64,000 nt of DNA from Eutreptiella sp. 'Long Island Sound 2002' (GCA_964036045.1 OZ038384.1:99001600-99065599), one strand, 5' to 3'; shown: positions 41,861 to 53,684, counted from the stretch's first letter. Notes: a model not told the origin generated them from the sequence alone. Numbers and translations are program-made.

Positions 41861-44800
41861 GTATGTGTCGCTTACTTATGTGGTCTTGGGTACTGTTTTG
41901 ATACAACACCGCATGCAACAGTGCATCCATTCTGATCATCACCAAAGCATTGTGTTACATTATTGTGCCATTAGGTTGCCTTGAGCCACTTGGGCCTTAA
42001 CTTTTGCTTGCTTGTGTTGAACGCAAACCTCGGGTGAAAGGAAGCAATTGTGGTTGGCACCGCGAAACTGAACGCTTCCAGACCTTGACCTGTATCCGTA
42101 TGGAGTTGCTTTGCAAATTAGGCACCAACACGCGGCAAACACCGCCGGGGCCAAATCATTGCGCGGTGCATGTTCGACCGATAATTCCACCGACGACGTT
42201 TTTACAGGGCATTTCCCGTTTGCCACATTAGACAGTGCGTGCGCGGGCGACATTTTTCCGTTAAGTGGCTGCCTTTTGACCCACCATTGGGAAAAAGTGT
42301 AACGTGATTGTATGTGCTGTCTGGGTCGGTTTTTCCCTCTTGATGATGTTTGGCTTTTGGCGATGAAGTGGACCCTGGGGAAGCGGTCGCTCCGAGCACG
42401 AACGAGTGTGCACCAGGGTGGGAAGGAGGTTGGGACACTTTTTCTTTCTTTCTTGGTCACGTTGTCGTTTGTTTGATCGTGCATTGTAGCAGTGCTACGC
42501 ACACTCATGGTACGGCTTTGTATAAGTACCGGGAGGTCGACCGACACATGTCCGGTGAGTGTGCTTGGCGAATAGCGCCCAAGGTCGAGTCGAGAGGCGT
42601 CAGCCTTTCATGTTGGTTTGCACTTGGCGCCCGCACTAGTTTTCAGTCTAATATGCATCTGAGCAGTGCCCTCTTGCTTCTCGCTATCTGCTTGCTCTGT
42701 GCCCTACATGCAAATGTGCCACATGTAATGTAAGGGGGCTGAACACTGGACGAACGTTCCGGGCGCACCAAGCCCCCACACCAACCCCCCATACCAACCC
42801 CACATCGTTGGTGTGGTGTCGAGAGGTGTCATGCATGATCCGGGAGTAGGAAGTCTGCGGTCTCGGGGACGTTCTAGAGTACACACGAGAGTGGATAGGG
42901 GGCTCAACGGCGCAAGGTGTTGGTGCACTTCGTTTACCTCTGCAGCTCTGTCCCCTTGACGATGCGAAGCAAGGTGCTCTCACCACCGCCCGGACTCGAC
43001 CTCTTCAACCCGTACCCGATGTTCGGCAACGAAGGGGGTTGGCCACGAGGATTCCCCTTGGACCAGATCCTTAACAAGACCACCTATGCCCCGACTCACG
43101 TCGAGGATGTGACGGCGAAGAACAACTTCTACGTGCATCAGTCTCTGGCCGACCACGATCCTGACTACGATGCCATTTACAGGTCGACATTTGCGGGCTT
43201 ATCGCTGCTGCGCTGTGCTTTGCAACGCTTTGCGATGTACTTCCTGTTGCGGCCTCATTGCTGCGCATGTACAGTCCAACCGCAGGTTGGGGTATCCAAC
43301 CAGACTTGCAGAAGCAAAACCAGGAGAAAAAAGAGCAGAGCGAGGAGGTGGGGGGAGGGCGGCAAGCACAAAAACCAGCGTAGCCAGCGACAGGCAAACA
43401 AAAGAAAGTGGTGGTGGGGTGTGTGCCATCCAGGATGAGTGGGTCTGCCGGTTGTACTTGTTCATCTTTTGAGAAGGGAATCCTCCGCGTGGCTAACCCC
43501 AGCAGCCAGGGCAAAATATTTGGACTAGGTGAGAGCGGGGCAGTTGTCCCTCTGCTCACAGACTCTGCTTCTGCCCCTTCGCCGTCCCTCCCGGCGCCGG
43601 TATCTCCACACAAAGTCTTTCCCAAGACAGCGGAGTTTAGAGGGTGCTCACCACCACATCTGATATGGGAAATGTCACACAGGGCCAGGGAGTTCCGGGT
43701 CATTAAGTGTTACCCATTGGTGGTGCTGGTGGTGGTGGTGATGGTGGTGGTGGTGGGGTTGACTCAGTAAGTGTGCCAGTTGGCACTTTCTGATGTACGG
43801 GGGACGGTTGAAGGGGACAGAAAACAGAGTAGGGGAGAGTGTATGGGGCACCATGGAGAACCATTAAAAGGTGGAGTGTGTTTGCCGGATGGCACTTCCG
43901 GTTTGACGCCTTGGCTGTATTTTGAGGAAGGCGTGCCTGCTGATCGACCAACGCTTGGCGATGCGGTGTTTCCGCTGGGTTGCGGAAGTTTCGGGGGGGG
44001 GGGGTGAAGTTTTGTGATTGATCGTGCATTGCTTGTCCTGCTGCTCACGATTGCGGCCTGCTGCCGACGATTGCAGCATGCTGCCCCCATCACAAACACT
44101 CTTGAAGCTGCAGAGCGTGATCACAGTGCATTGATCTGATCACAGTGCATGGGTGCGCAGCAGAAGATGTAGTAGAAGGAGAAGACCACTTCTAGCAGCA
44201 CACACACTTGTTCAAATTGTGGAGCAAATTTTGAACACCCGTTACCAGCCTTTGTGCCTCTTGTTGGCTGGTAACCTGAAGCACAAAAATCCCCACCATC
44301 AGTCTCTCTAGTGCCACTCCTGAGGGTAACGCATCGAACCATTCCGTTACTCTGAATCCTTCTAATCACTTGGTGCTTATGTTTGGGTCTGTGGCAGCAC
44401 GATTGTCCACTCCGGTGAGATTACCAAATGGTAGTAGTTGCTCGTAACGGTGTTTGCGGTACGCATCCGTGTTTAACCCTTTTTTGCCCGAGTACACTGG
44501 AAACTTTGCAGATTTGCCACAGAAATCTGTGGTAAAAAAGCGTGAAATTTGACACTTTTGCGAAAGTTCGCGAATTTGCATGACAACACCTTCCAAAAAA
44601 ACCGTCAAATTTGACGATTTTTGCCCCGAATACACTCAGGCAAGAATATGGGTGGCCGGGTGTGCGCTTATTCCGTTGGCTACGCGCACCATGGATAGGC
44701 AAAGTTTTACCAGCGCCAACCTGTTTCTTTTTGTTTTTGGCAGGGGATGGGTCTGTGTGTGTGTGTGCGCGCGCGGGTCCCTGGCTGTTTCATGCCCAAT

Positions 44801-47800
44801 CCATTGCCCAACCGGCACAGACCACACATGATCGCTTCATGTACTTTGCGTCTTGACTCATCAGGCTGACTCGGCCCCTTCCGGTCACCTTCGCGCGCAA
44901 CGATCCAGTCTCGTTGCCCCCCGGCACGTTCTGCCCCTACAATGCGCAGGCCACCCTGCACTTCAAGCCGGCGTTCTGGGGCATGCTGCTGCCCATTACC
45001 ATTCACGGCCGTGTGTCCGATATTTGGAGGTATCCTTCCCCCCTCCCGAATCCTGACCCTCAGAGTTCCTCCTCCTGCCGGTCGGACCGTCACTGGGCCC
45101 CAGAATCGCGTGCGCCGAAAGTACTGCCCCCACCCCCACCCCCTTGTGCGTCCAACGATGCTGAGATTGACGCCCTGACAGCAGACTTTTCGTGTGTCAC
45201 CCGTTGCATCCACTTCCATTCCTTATCCGGTCTTTCAGGAGCTACATCACGCAGCGGCTGCTCTGGGACATCGGAGGTCGCATTGTTTTCCGCAAGCCTT
45301 GGGTTGTGCAGATCCGAAACGCGCACAACTACTTGGCCGATTTTGACAGTGAGTACGATTTGTACACGAAGGTCAGCGCGGGCCGTGCTGTTGGGCGCAT
45401 GAAGGTCAGGGGGGCTTTGCAATGCCAGCGCCCACCAGGCAGAGGCCTCGGGGGTAAGTGTCCGTCGCATCACCCGTCAGGCAAAAAAACGGACTGTTTT
45501 AGTGTTCTTTTGCAGTTGTTGCCTGTTGCACTTACTATTGTGGTGTTTTCTTGTGGTGTTTTGTTTTCGGCCATCTTTCCTCATACAGCAACTTGCCATA
45601 CACAATCAGAAATCACAGAAGATTGCGCCTTTCCAAGAAAGCACTGCCAACAACATTGGCCTCAACCTTTGAAGCAAAAAAGGGTATTTGGGCCTGAAGC
45701 TGCCTCAGCCCCCACCCCCTTCCCGTGCCAAATTCAAACAAACAGAGCAGAAATCTGCTTGACAGACGAACAAATTTAGCATGCAGGCGCTGGAAATGAC
45801 TCGCACCCATGAAACGCTTGGTCCTCCAAGGTTCAGAAAAGGGTCGTTGGTCTCAGAGGCCGCACAAATAACCAAAGCATGCAAAAAAGCACAGCTGCTG
45901 CTGGAACAAATGACCACCACCTTTGCAGCACCACATAAACAACCAACTCCATCCCATAAAGCATCCACACACGACAAAGATTAATTGGATTTGAATCCGC
46001 ACACCACAATGCTCACATGATCTCTGCACCAACGGCTCCTCCCTGCGCACCATTCTGACGGCCCCCAACCACCCAAGGTCGTTAATCCCCTGACCTGAGC
46101 TCGAGCTTCAGGCTCATGTCAATCTCATGAACTGTCTGACTGGTAGTGTTTTGCTGAACTTGTTTTCTGCATCTTTTTTTGGCGTGCTATTTTGGTCATT
46201 TTTGATTTTGTGTTGCGCCAAAAATGGGGGTTTTCTTATTTTGGATATTGGAGTCTGCTATTTGACCAACTGTGGTTGATGGTAGGGAGTTGATTGGACC
46301 TTTGAGGGAGCATGCACCGCTTTCACCAATTTGTGACTGCGTCCATGCCAACGGTGCCAAAGTCCTGCGGCGCCCGTGGGCGAGCCGTTGGAATAATTCC
46401 GCGACCGCGATTTCCCACCGCGTTTTGCACATTAAGCTGGGGCCGCAGTCTCTCCTCTGTAGAGGGCGATGGTGTCAACGGATCAATGTGCACCCCTGGC
46501 CACCATTTTTGTGGCCACTCCAAATGGCTGTTGAATTCTTTTTGTTGGTTCCGGTGTTTCTGGGTTCTAAGGGAATTGTTGCAGGCAGGCTTACGTTAGA
46601 ACGGCCGACAACCAGAGGAGGACCCCCCCCCGTCCCCAGACCAAAGTGACCATCTTGGGAAAAAACCGAAATTTACAATAGGGAATATCTGATCGGGACA
46701 TTTTTGGTACACAAAACTGTTGGGCCCCAGACCCCCCCCCCCCCCCCTCCTCTCTTCTAATGTTAGCCTGGTTGCAGGCCTGCAGCGCGAGACGGTGGCC
46801 CCCACACCGACGGGATGAGGGTGAGTGAGCCTTTACTGCCATACTGGATGGACGTGGACAGGGGAGCATCATCTCAGGGCGCTCCCCGGTACAAAAAAAA
46901 AAAGCTGGTTCACCAACACTCAACAGTCAAAATTGGCAGCGTTTGGCGGTTGACCGGTATTCGCGGTCGGTTGGGTGGTAACTGCCAGCTTGGCGCTGAT
47001 TGACTGGTTGGAACAATAATGAGTGATATGGAGCGTCTTGGCTCCCTCAGCAAAGAAGCCGGGCACAGAAGTTGTCTGTTTGTGGGGCAGGGGGCAGGGC
47101 GCAATCCCGGCCCGAGCAGCGCAGGTGCGCCTCGTGCATTTCTTCCGCGGTCCCTGCGGCACGTTCTCGCCGCTGTCTTTTGCCAGGCGACCGGCCTGGT
47201 GCAGTACCTGAAGGAATGGGATTCCGAGGAGCGCAGCCTCAAGCGGCGCCTGCTGCAGCTCTGCGTGGACCTTTACGAACGGGGGATCTTTGAAAAGGTG
47301 TGCGATGTGGCATGCGGTGTGTTGTGTTGTGTGTGAACCGCCCGCACCGCCCCCCTCCCTTTTGGTGGACCTTCACTCAAGCAAAGGGAAGGGCAGCGAA
47401 TGGCGATCGGCCAGTAGGCGCCGCCCGCTGCAGACGAGAACCACACACCAAGGCGACCTGCCAAACCCCCCCCTCCCCTCTCCTCCAGTAGCTCTTCGTT
47501 GGTGGCTGTGTTAGACGAGGGAAGTCCACCAAAGGGTCCACCCAATCCTTTAGCTCACTTTCATTGGATCTGTACCCCCTCCCCCCCCCCCAGGAGTCTC
47601 TCTCCCCCAGGCCGGAAGCGGCGGGACGCTCTTGACGGCCACGCCGGTACATGGGGGGGGGGGATTTCGTGGCACTTCAATTTCGCGTGGGAAATTTCGC
47701 GTTTCAAATTGACCGCGAAATTTCCCACGCGAAATTCAGGGTTCTCCACGAATTTCTCGCACACCAGCACTGCACATTGTGGACTCTGGCGGGGGGTTGC

Positions 47801-49353
47801 CACACAAAATCCAGGGGGCTCCGCGAAATTTCCCACAGCGAAATTTACCACCGCGAATTTGACTTGGCGCGCATCCCCCCCCCCCCTTGTCATGCATGGT
47901 GTCTTTGATTTCATCAAATGAGAGCGCAACTCTTGCCGTGCTGTACGCAGGCAATAGACCGAAGAGCGGGTGTGCACTAGGTTCTCGCTCTGACATATGT
48001 AAGTGATTGAGTGGCCACAGTGACCCGGGGGGGGGGGTTCGTTGTACGGCAGACACGCAGTTGCGGTGCTGTGTGTTAGGTGCGAACGCCGAGCGCTGGG
48101 GCCGCTCCAGGTGAGCACCATGGTACGACGTGGCGTTGCAGATGTTCTACAGCGTGTCGAGCACGCGGTTGTGGGAAATACAATGCGGAAAATGCAATGC
48201 ACGTCAGGGGTTGATATGGAATGGCATGTGCACTGAATCGTGAAAGAGAGTGAGAGAGTTGGGGTGAAGAGTGCTTCAGCGGATTGCTGAGTCGTTTTTG
48301 GGACGCTCCTGGAGGCTGCGTGTCCCGCGAAAATATTGCGAAAGGTTGCAGGTCGAGGCTTAGTAGCCGCCCGTCCTGAGACCCTTGCGGTTCCCGTCAG
48401 CCAACACAGCAGCACCTTTTTGCAACCCTGCCCAATCATGTGTGTCACGTCTGGCCCAATATGCCTGGGTAGGGGTTGTTGAACGGTGGAAAGGGTGGTC
48501 CAGGGGGGGGGCTGGGCTCCGCGAACGCGGAAACGACACCAGCAGGAGCACCGGCCGCAGCGGCCGACAGAACGCAGCGACCCAACGCAACATGCGAAGG
48601 GAAGAACGGGTGACTGTCCAGGGCCCCGTAAAGGAAGAACAACCAGACGGAATGGCACACAGGGGGGGTTTCGTAAGGGGACAAGTTCATGTGGGGAATT
48701 TCGTTTTGCAGTTTGGTGCTGAAATTTTCCCCACAAATTTTTTGTGCCATTTGGGGTACTTCCTGCCCCTTGTGCCTCTCTGGTGGCGGTAGCCCGGTAC
48801 TGTTGTGCTGTTGTCGGTAGTCCGTCTGTTCGCCACGCCCGTTCATCTTGATGGCCCCCCTCCAAAATGGGAGGTGCCCACGACAATTTTCCTCGCCCAA
48901 ATTGTTACCGGGCGAAACCCCCCCTGTGGGCACTGCGCGAGCAGCAGAGCATGGCTTAGAGAGTGTTGTGGAGGGGCCTCAAGGAGTTGGAGGGTGCAGT
49001 GGTTCTGATAATCCTCCACGACCCTGTGAGCCACCTGGGCCAAGTGAACAGGATGAGACCGTGGGGGTTGCTACTGCATCGTTGCTGTGGAGGTAATTGC
49101 TTTTGTTTGAATCCCGACGGAAGTCGCTGTTGGTCGGCCCAGTCATACGCAACCCAAATCTTGTCCACCAGCCCAAGGTGAGCATGTGTGGCCCCAATCC
49201 AGTCCACTGTGGAACGTGATTTTCGTGGTTTTCGGTACCGATGCTCCTCCATGTTTCATCTTCCAGGAGGATGTGCTGCTGATGAATGACTGGCTACACG
49301 ACTTGAGTCAAGCTGGGTATGAATTTCCGCTGCTAACAACAATCCGCCAGTGA
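41313..49353 (+). CDS. DUF288/STELLO-like Golgi membrane protein, six exons
   Basis: Exons 41313-41860, 42946-43182, 44865-45029, 45239-45371, 47187-47297 and 49267-49353 join into an open frame of 426 codons plus TGA. All five introns are GT-AG. The N-terminus has a single hydrophobic anchor (MGMVIGLIFITMFL) after a short basic stretch, as in type II Golgi proteins. The DUF288 hallmarks follow: WCIVVVLDKKTP, LPYRIVRRLPWNHFGRKNIGF, VVYDLDDDNELL, then NPYPMFG, LPPGTFCPYNAQATLHFKPAFWG and WDIGGRIVF. In plants STELLO proteins assist cellulose synthase in the Golgi and carry a putative glycosyltransferase fold; the function here is inferred from family only. At 426 residues it is much shorter than plant STELLO and resembles a stand-alone DUF288 domain. 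No exon has a stop or frameshift, so this is probably a working host gene. Confidence 0.85.
41861..42945 (+). other. DUF288 gene intron 1
   Basis: 1085 bp from GTATGT to CTCTGCAG. No repeat or gene of its own was recognised. Confidence 0.75.
42946..43182 (+). CDS. DUF288 gene exon 2
   Basis: The acceptor CTGCAG precedes 42946. The exon encodes LDLFNPYPMFGNEGGWPRGF, LDQI and the segment ending DYDAIY. The donor is GTCGAC at 43183 in a split Arg codon. Confidence 0.8.
43183..44864 (+). other. DUF288 gene intron 2
   Basis: 1682 bp. It contains low-complexity GGTGGT repeats (43719-43760) and G-runs. Around 44520-44640 there are inverted AAATTTGAC/GTCAAATTT words that could fold into a hairpin. 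No coding content is evident. Confidence 0.7.
44865..45029 (+). CDS. DUF288 gene exon 3
   Basis: The acceptor ATCAG precedes 44865. The exon encodes LPPGTFCPYNAQATLHFKPA and WGMLLPITIHGRVSDIW, a strongly conserved part of the family. The donor is GTATCC at 45030. Confidence 0.85.
45030..45238 (+). other. DUF288 gene intron 3
   Basis: 209 bp, the shortest intron, from GTATCC to TTTCAG; C-rich in the middle. Confidence 0.75.
45239..45371 (+). CDS. DUF288 gene exon 4
   Basis: It encodes SYITQRLLWDIGGRIVFRK through SEYDLYTK. The donor at 45372 is GTCAGC, chosen over the stronger-looking GTGAGT at about 45351, because only this keeps the conserved spacing to the exon 5 block. Confidence 0.75.
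45372..47186 (+). other. DUF288 gene intron 4
   Basis: 1815 bp including long C-runs (about 46732-46747) and an A-run near 46895. No gene is recognised within it. Confidence 0.7.
47187..47297 (+). CDS. DUF288 gene exon 5
   Basis: The acceptor TGCCAG precedes 47187. It encodes ATGLVQYLKEWDSEERSLKR through ERGIFEK, matching the family's GRLIKFLxxW segment. The donor is GTGTGC at 47298. Confidence 0.8.
47298..49266 (+). other. DUF288 gene intron 5 with AATTTCGCG hairpins
   Basis: 1969 bp. It contains a perfect 23-bp-arm hairpin (47679-47736), several further GCGAAATTTCCCAC words to 47860, and a related looser hairpin near 48692-48745 (GTGGGGAATTTCG against CTGAAATTTTCCCCAC). Poly-C runs are frequent. 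Open frames here are not conserved protein. Confidence 0.7.
47679..47736. repeat. Perfect 23-bp hairpin in intron 5
   Basis: Arms 47679-47701 and 47714-47736 are exact reverse complements around a 12-base loop (TTTCAAATTGAC). The arm core is CGCGTGGGAAATTTCGCG. Confidence 0.9.
49267..49353 (+). CDS. DUF288 gene exon 6 (last)
   Basis: The acceptor CTTCCAG precedes 49267. It encodes EDVLLMNDWLHDLSQAGYEF to the TGA at 49351, matching the family's final W-L-x-D-L-x-x-x-G-Y element. Confidence 0.8.
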   Translation, partial: EDVLLMNDWLHDLSQAGYEFPLLTTIRQ

Positions 49354-49661
49354 GATTCAGGGCTGTAGCCAGAGCGGGCAACTTGCATGCCTGCTGCGAA
49401 TTCCCAAGGGTCTACACGGCAATGCCTGGTCGATGAAGTGATATCCCAGACGTGGGAGTCACAGGCTGGGCCATCTATTTTTTGGCTTGTACGTTGCGGG
49501 GTTTTGTGTTGATGTTGGTGTGTTGTGAGCTCTACCAGATGTTTATCTATGTGGAGGTGCCTGGCTGCTTCAACAATTCCATTCCGGATGGACGGACGGA
49601 CGGTTGGACGGGCGCGTGGACGAGAGAAACGTGTGTTTGTGTGTGTGTGTGTGTGCGTGTG

Positions 49662-49693
<32 letters not shown>

Positions 49694-50025
49694 GGTGGGT
49701 GGGGCAAGCGCAGCCAGACAATGACAATGCTTTTGTTCTGACTGTGCCTGACTAGAATCTGTGCAAACAGGCCTTCTTGACTGCTGCCTGCGTCTTGGCT
49801 GCTGCCCCTTTGTTACGTATATCGCGCGCGCGCGCGCGTGTGTGTGTTCTGAGTGTCTAATTTGTCTTCAAACGGCGCCTAGCCTTACATGACTGATTGC
49901 ATGTTGTGTATGGCTGGAAGAGAAGTTCAACCTCCACTGCCCAGTGCGCAATTGTGCTTTCGGCCTCGGGTTGCGTGTGGCTTTGGTTGTTCTTGCAGTG
50001 TATGGTGTATGGTGTATGGTGTATG

Positions 50026-50060
<35 letters not shown>

Positions 50061-50408
50061 TGTATGTGTGTGTGTGTTCGTGTGTTCGTGTGTTCGTGTG
50101 TGTTGCTTGGATATGGGTCATTTGATATAATCATCTGTGCATTAATAGTTGTATCTCTGGTTGGATGATGCTTGTGCATATTTTTTTTAGCTTTCCCTTG
50201 TAGCCCAGGAAAGCGGAGCCCGCGACCACAATCCAGGAAATGCACATTTTCAAGCTGCAGACATCCAAACCATTCCGCAATAATGCAGTGCTTGCAATTG
50301 GTGTTAATTTTCGGCTGGCCCTCACGATTCCTTTGTTCCCTCTACTCCTTCAAATTACCTCAATGTGCACGCATTTGCCCCCAGTGCTGCTGCCCGGCGC
50401 AAGTTTTC
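49354..50408. other. Downstream of the DUF288 gene: TG and CG microsatellites
   Basis: It holds GT-rich tracts at about 49632-49700, CG at about 49822-49840 and TGTG/TGTA at about 50010-50105. The open frames of repeated Val-Cys or Thr-His across these tracts are artefacts. No poly(A) signal was singled out. Confidence 0.7.
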
Positions 50409-50594
50409 TCTATGGACCCATTTAACTCTTTGCCCTGGGGACTAGGTACAGGCATATTGCCAGCAGTACCTCAGCCTCATTTCAAGTACCTTTTGTATTT
50501 TGACAACGGGTGGGTATAAATCTTGGGGATCCCAGAGAAAATGAACACATGATTTTGGCATCTCCCCGTATGATTCTCCTGATTCAGCCCTTCT
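50409..50594. repeat. 186-bp target-site duplication, left copy (LINE copy 2)
   Basis: From TCTATGGACCC to CAGCCCTTCT, repeated at 52077-52262 with two differences (C/T near 50435 and near 50483). Confidence 0.9.
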
Positions 50595-50753
50595 CCCGGG
50601 CATCGCATACTGCTTGCCGCCAACCCCTCGGTCCTCAGTGAGGTCCTCATCGGGCACGCCGACGCCCTGCGCGTGCGCCCGCTGCTGCCCAACCTGCACG
50701 CTGCGTACGCCCCCGGCACGCCCGTCGACCCCTCCGTGTGGGACTCTCAGTGA
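50595..50753 (+). pseudogene. C-terminal fragment of the LINE protein
   Basis: The frame reads PGHRILLAANPSVLSEVLIG then HADALRVRPLLPNL and ends PVDPSVWDSQ-stop at 50753. Third positions are GC-rich, and the composition is protein-like compared with the UTR that follows. Too short for family assignment; presumed end of an element ORF. Confidence 0.45.
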
Positions 50754-52076
50754 GGCCACCGGCCACCGGCCGGCCCGCACGCACCACCCCGCACTCGCCT
50801 CGGGCGCACGACCCCGTGGACGCCGCTACCCACACGCCCGGCCCCGCGCAACCGCCTAACCGAGCCAGAACCCAAGCACAAATCAAACCCGAGCCACACC
50901 CCGAAACCGCTAACCCTTGACTCCTAACCAAGCCCGCCGAGGGAACAACGTGACCACAGCCCACACCCACAGCCCACACAGCCGCCTAACCAGCCAGCTC
51001 CAGAAGCAAAGAGACACCTCACCAAACCCACCCTGACCCAAGCCCGTGTACATCAGGACGCGCGAGCCGCACCCCTGGGGCGCGACCGCCGCCACAGCAC
51101 CGACGACACACGCCAGAGGACACAACGCTATTGCACCGCCGCACCAACTGCCCGTGCCTGTGCCTGCAGTGTACGCGCGCCCCTGTTTTTCTCTTTTTTG
51201 TTTTTTCTTTCTTTTTTTCCCAAAAAAAAAAAAAAAAACAAGTAAAAAAAAAAAAAAAAAACGAAAATTAGGGGGGGAGGAAGAGGGACACAACCACCCA
51301 TGGCACACGCGCACCGCACACAGCACGCACACCGGTGAACAGGAGCCCAGTGGCCCAGGACACCGCACATGCAACACAACACACCGAGCGAGCACACCGG
51401 GCAACAGGAGCCAGCTGGCCCAGGACACCGCAGACGCACCACAGCAAACCGCGCGGGCACACCGGTGAACAGGAGCCCAGCGGCCCAGGACACTGCACAC
51501 ACGTAGGGCGGCCGAGGGACAGGAAAGAACCAATACCCCATGGGTCGGACGCACTGGGGCGACCCAGCCGACCCACCGGGCCAGTGGCAGGAGCGGTACT
51601 CCAAGGCCACTGGTCCGAGCCTGGCCAGGCTGCATCGGGGACCATGGCAAACGTCACCCGGAGCCATGGAAGCAACCGGTGACAGGCGAGCCGGTACACA
51701 GTCCAGGAGGGGGTCACCTGCCAAGCAGAGTGGCCCCGCAACTCAAGCCACAAGGGTGAGGCGGTCGTACCGTAGACAAGCGGGAGCAATACCCCTTGTG
51801 GTGAGAGATACTCCACACGGCTGGGCAGCCCCCCAGAGCTGCCGCCCAAAGGAGGGGGCATGTGGCCCTACCCATGGACACATGTGGGGACACCCTCCCA
51901 CCTGGGACACATGGACCGGGTGGCCGCGACAATGCCTTCCCAAGCACATGCGGGAGCGGCTCAAGAGGCACCTGACATAGGGCAGTGGGAGGGACAGGAC
52001 GTCCCCTTGGTAAGACCTTCTTCCTGCAATGTCAAAGGAGGCATCCCGAGCTCCCGAAGATACCTACCTACCTACC
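50595..52076 (+). mobile_element. 5'-truncated LINE with (CCTA)n tail (copy 2)
   Basis: It is 1482 bp, begins within a protein-coding end (50595-50753), continues with a ~1.3-kb 3' UTR containing A-runs (51222-51262), and ends in TACC repeats at 52058-52076. The 3' 1.2 kb is the same as the D1 insertion in opposite orientation. This copy carries about 300 bp more at its 5' end, the hallmark of variable 5' truncation. Confidence 0.8.
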
Positions 52077-52262
52077 TCTATGGACCCATTTAACTCTTTG
52101 CCTTGGGGACTAGGTACAGGCATATTGCCAGCAGTACCTCAGCCTCATCTCAAGTACCTTTTGTATTTTGACAACGGGTGGGTATAAATCTTGGGGATCC
52201 CAGAGAAAATGAACACATGATTTTGGCATCTCCCCGTATGATTCTCCTGATTCAGCCCTTCT
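52077..52262. repeat. 186-bp target-site duplication, right copy (LINE copy 2)
   Basis: This is the second copy of the duplicated target, directly after the CCTA tail. Confidence 0.9.
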
Positions 52263-52645
52263 GAAGTCTGCGAGAGTGACCAGTTGTTCTGACCACAGTG
52301 TCACAGCATTTTGTCAACTCTCCCGTAAATGAAACATTCGTCAAACGCCCCCAGAGCTTGCCAATTTTTGTGATTGTAGTTTCGCGAGTGCAACAAGTGC
52401 AGTGTGCAGTGTGATTATTACACTGCTGTTGCATGCCAGCCATGTCACTGCACCCAGACTGGTATGAGCCAGCACCACAGAATTTTTCCATTGCAGTGGC
52501 ATTCAGGGGCAATTCACAAGGCCCCTTTTGACCAAGGGCTCAACATTACCAAGTAGGCACCAAATGCGGTTTTGAGCGGCAGGATGTTGGATCAGGTTAT
52601 ACCAATTGGATTATCTTGTGTTTGTTTGTGCTGTGTGTTGTGTAG

Positions 52646-53029
52646 ATGATGTCTGACAAGTGGTGTTACAAGGTCCAGGGATGCATGGGATTGGATAGAG
52701 GTGGGTCCAAGCTTTGTGGTCTGCAAGCACAGGCTGAGCTACTACAAAATGAAGTTTTGCTGATGATGGAATTAATTGCTGGCAACTGGTGCCCTATGGA
52801 ATGCCCTACACAGACACCAATTCACCACATCTATCAAACCGAAGCATTACTCCCCACCATGCAATTTTTTCTTCGCCTGCACATGCGTGATCAGTTTTTA
52901 AGCAAGACATGCACATGCACCCTGAAAGTTTCAAGTAAATTTGTTCAAATGGATGTGCAACGGTCTGTAATAGATCTGCAGCGGCAGCTCCACCTGCGCA
53001 AGCCACAGGTGCTCCGCCACAAGAAGTGA
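52646..53029 (+). CDS. Hypothetical 127-residue ORF
   Basis: ATGATG at 52646 opens a frame with several Cys (WCYKVQGC, KLCGL, CTCTL), a Leu-rich middle and a basic C-terminus (RQLHLRKPQVLRHKK). No family is recognised and no second copy exists in the window. It may be chance. Confidence 0.2.
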   Translation: MMSDKWCYKVQGCMGLDRGGSKLCGLQAQAELLQNEVLLMMELIAGNWCPMECPTQTPIHHIYQTEALLPTMQFFLRLHMRDQFLSKTCTCTLKVSSKFVQMDVQRSVIDLQRQLHLRKPQVLRHKK

Positions 53030-53684
53030 TAAAAAATAATTGATGTGGGTGCTGGTGCATGCGATGCAGTTTTGCTTCATTGCAATTTTTGGGTTGCATT
53101 CCCCATGTGTGTGCAAACCAAATCAGTGCAAATCAGTGAACCCTGCCCTGTATGTACATGGATGTTTGCTGTGGGTGCTAACTTTTGGCCCTTTGTGCAA
53201 ACGGGAGACCAGTCTGGCTATCCCTAGTTGCCCTGGCTTTTGGGTTGCTGTCTTTGTAGTGGATGTTCCATAGCAGATCCAGTTTGCCCAGGTAGAGTTT
53301 GGAAAAAGGAAAAGTAGGAAGAAGTAGTGTGTCTGACTGTGCTGCTCTGGTCGTGACACTGATTCAGTATTTGATAGATCAACTAGTGAGGTGGGTTCCA
53401 AACGGGCTGATTGTTGGCGATTGAGTAGTTAATGGATCATTTAGCAAACCGGGTTCCAAACTTGAAGAGCAAGGGTATCATTAAAAGGGATTTTGATCAA
53501 CATGAACATGGCCCATAGGGTGTTGTTCAGCATGCGTCTTCGGGTAACATTGACACTAGGGTGTCAACGTGTGTTTTTCCAACAATAACAATGAGACGAA
53601 ATATTTGCTAAGTCGGAACATATTTGAACACATCCCAACAATTTCAAAATAGAACAGCGGGATTGAGGTATGAGATTTGCCTTT
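53030..53684. other. Intergenic stretch before block D2
   Basis: Nothing recognisable is seen in this stretch. Confidence 0.5.

Noticed and set aside
42946-43703. Other ORFs overlapping the DUF288 exons and introns
   Set aside because: They cross splice sites or lie antisense, and none has recognisable domains; the spliced frame explains the conserved sequence fully.
49452-50168. Open frames of repeated Val-Cys or Thr-His
   Set aside because: They are translations of TG/CA microsatellites.
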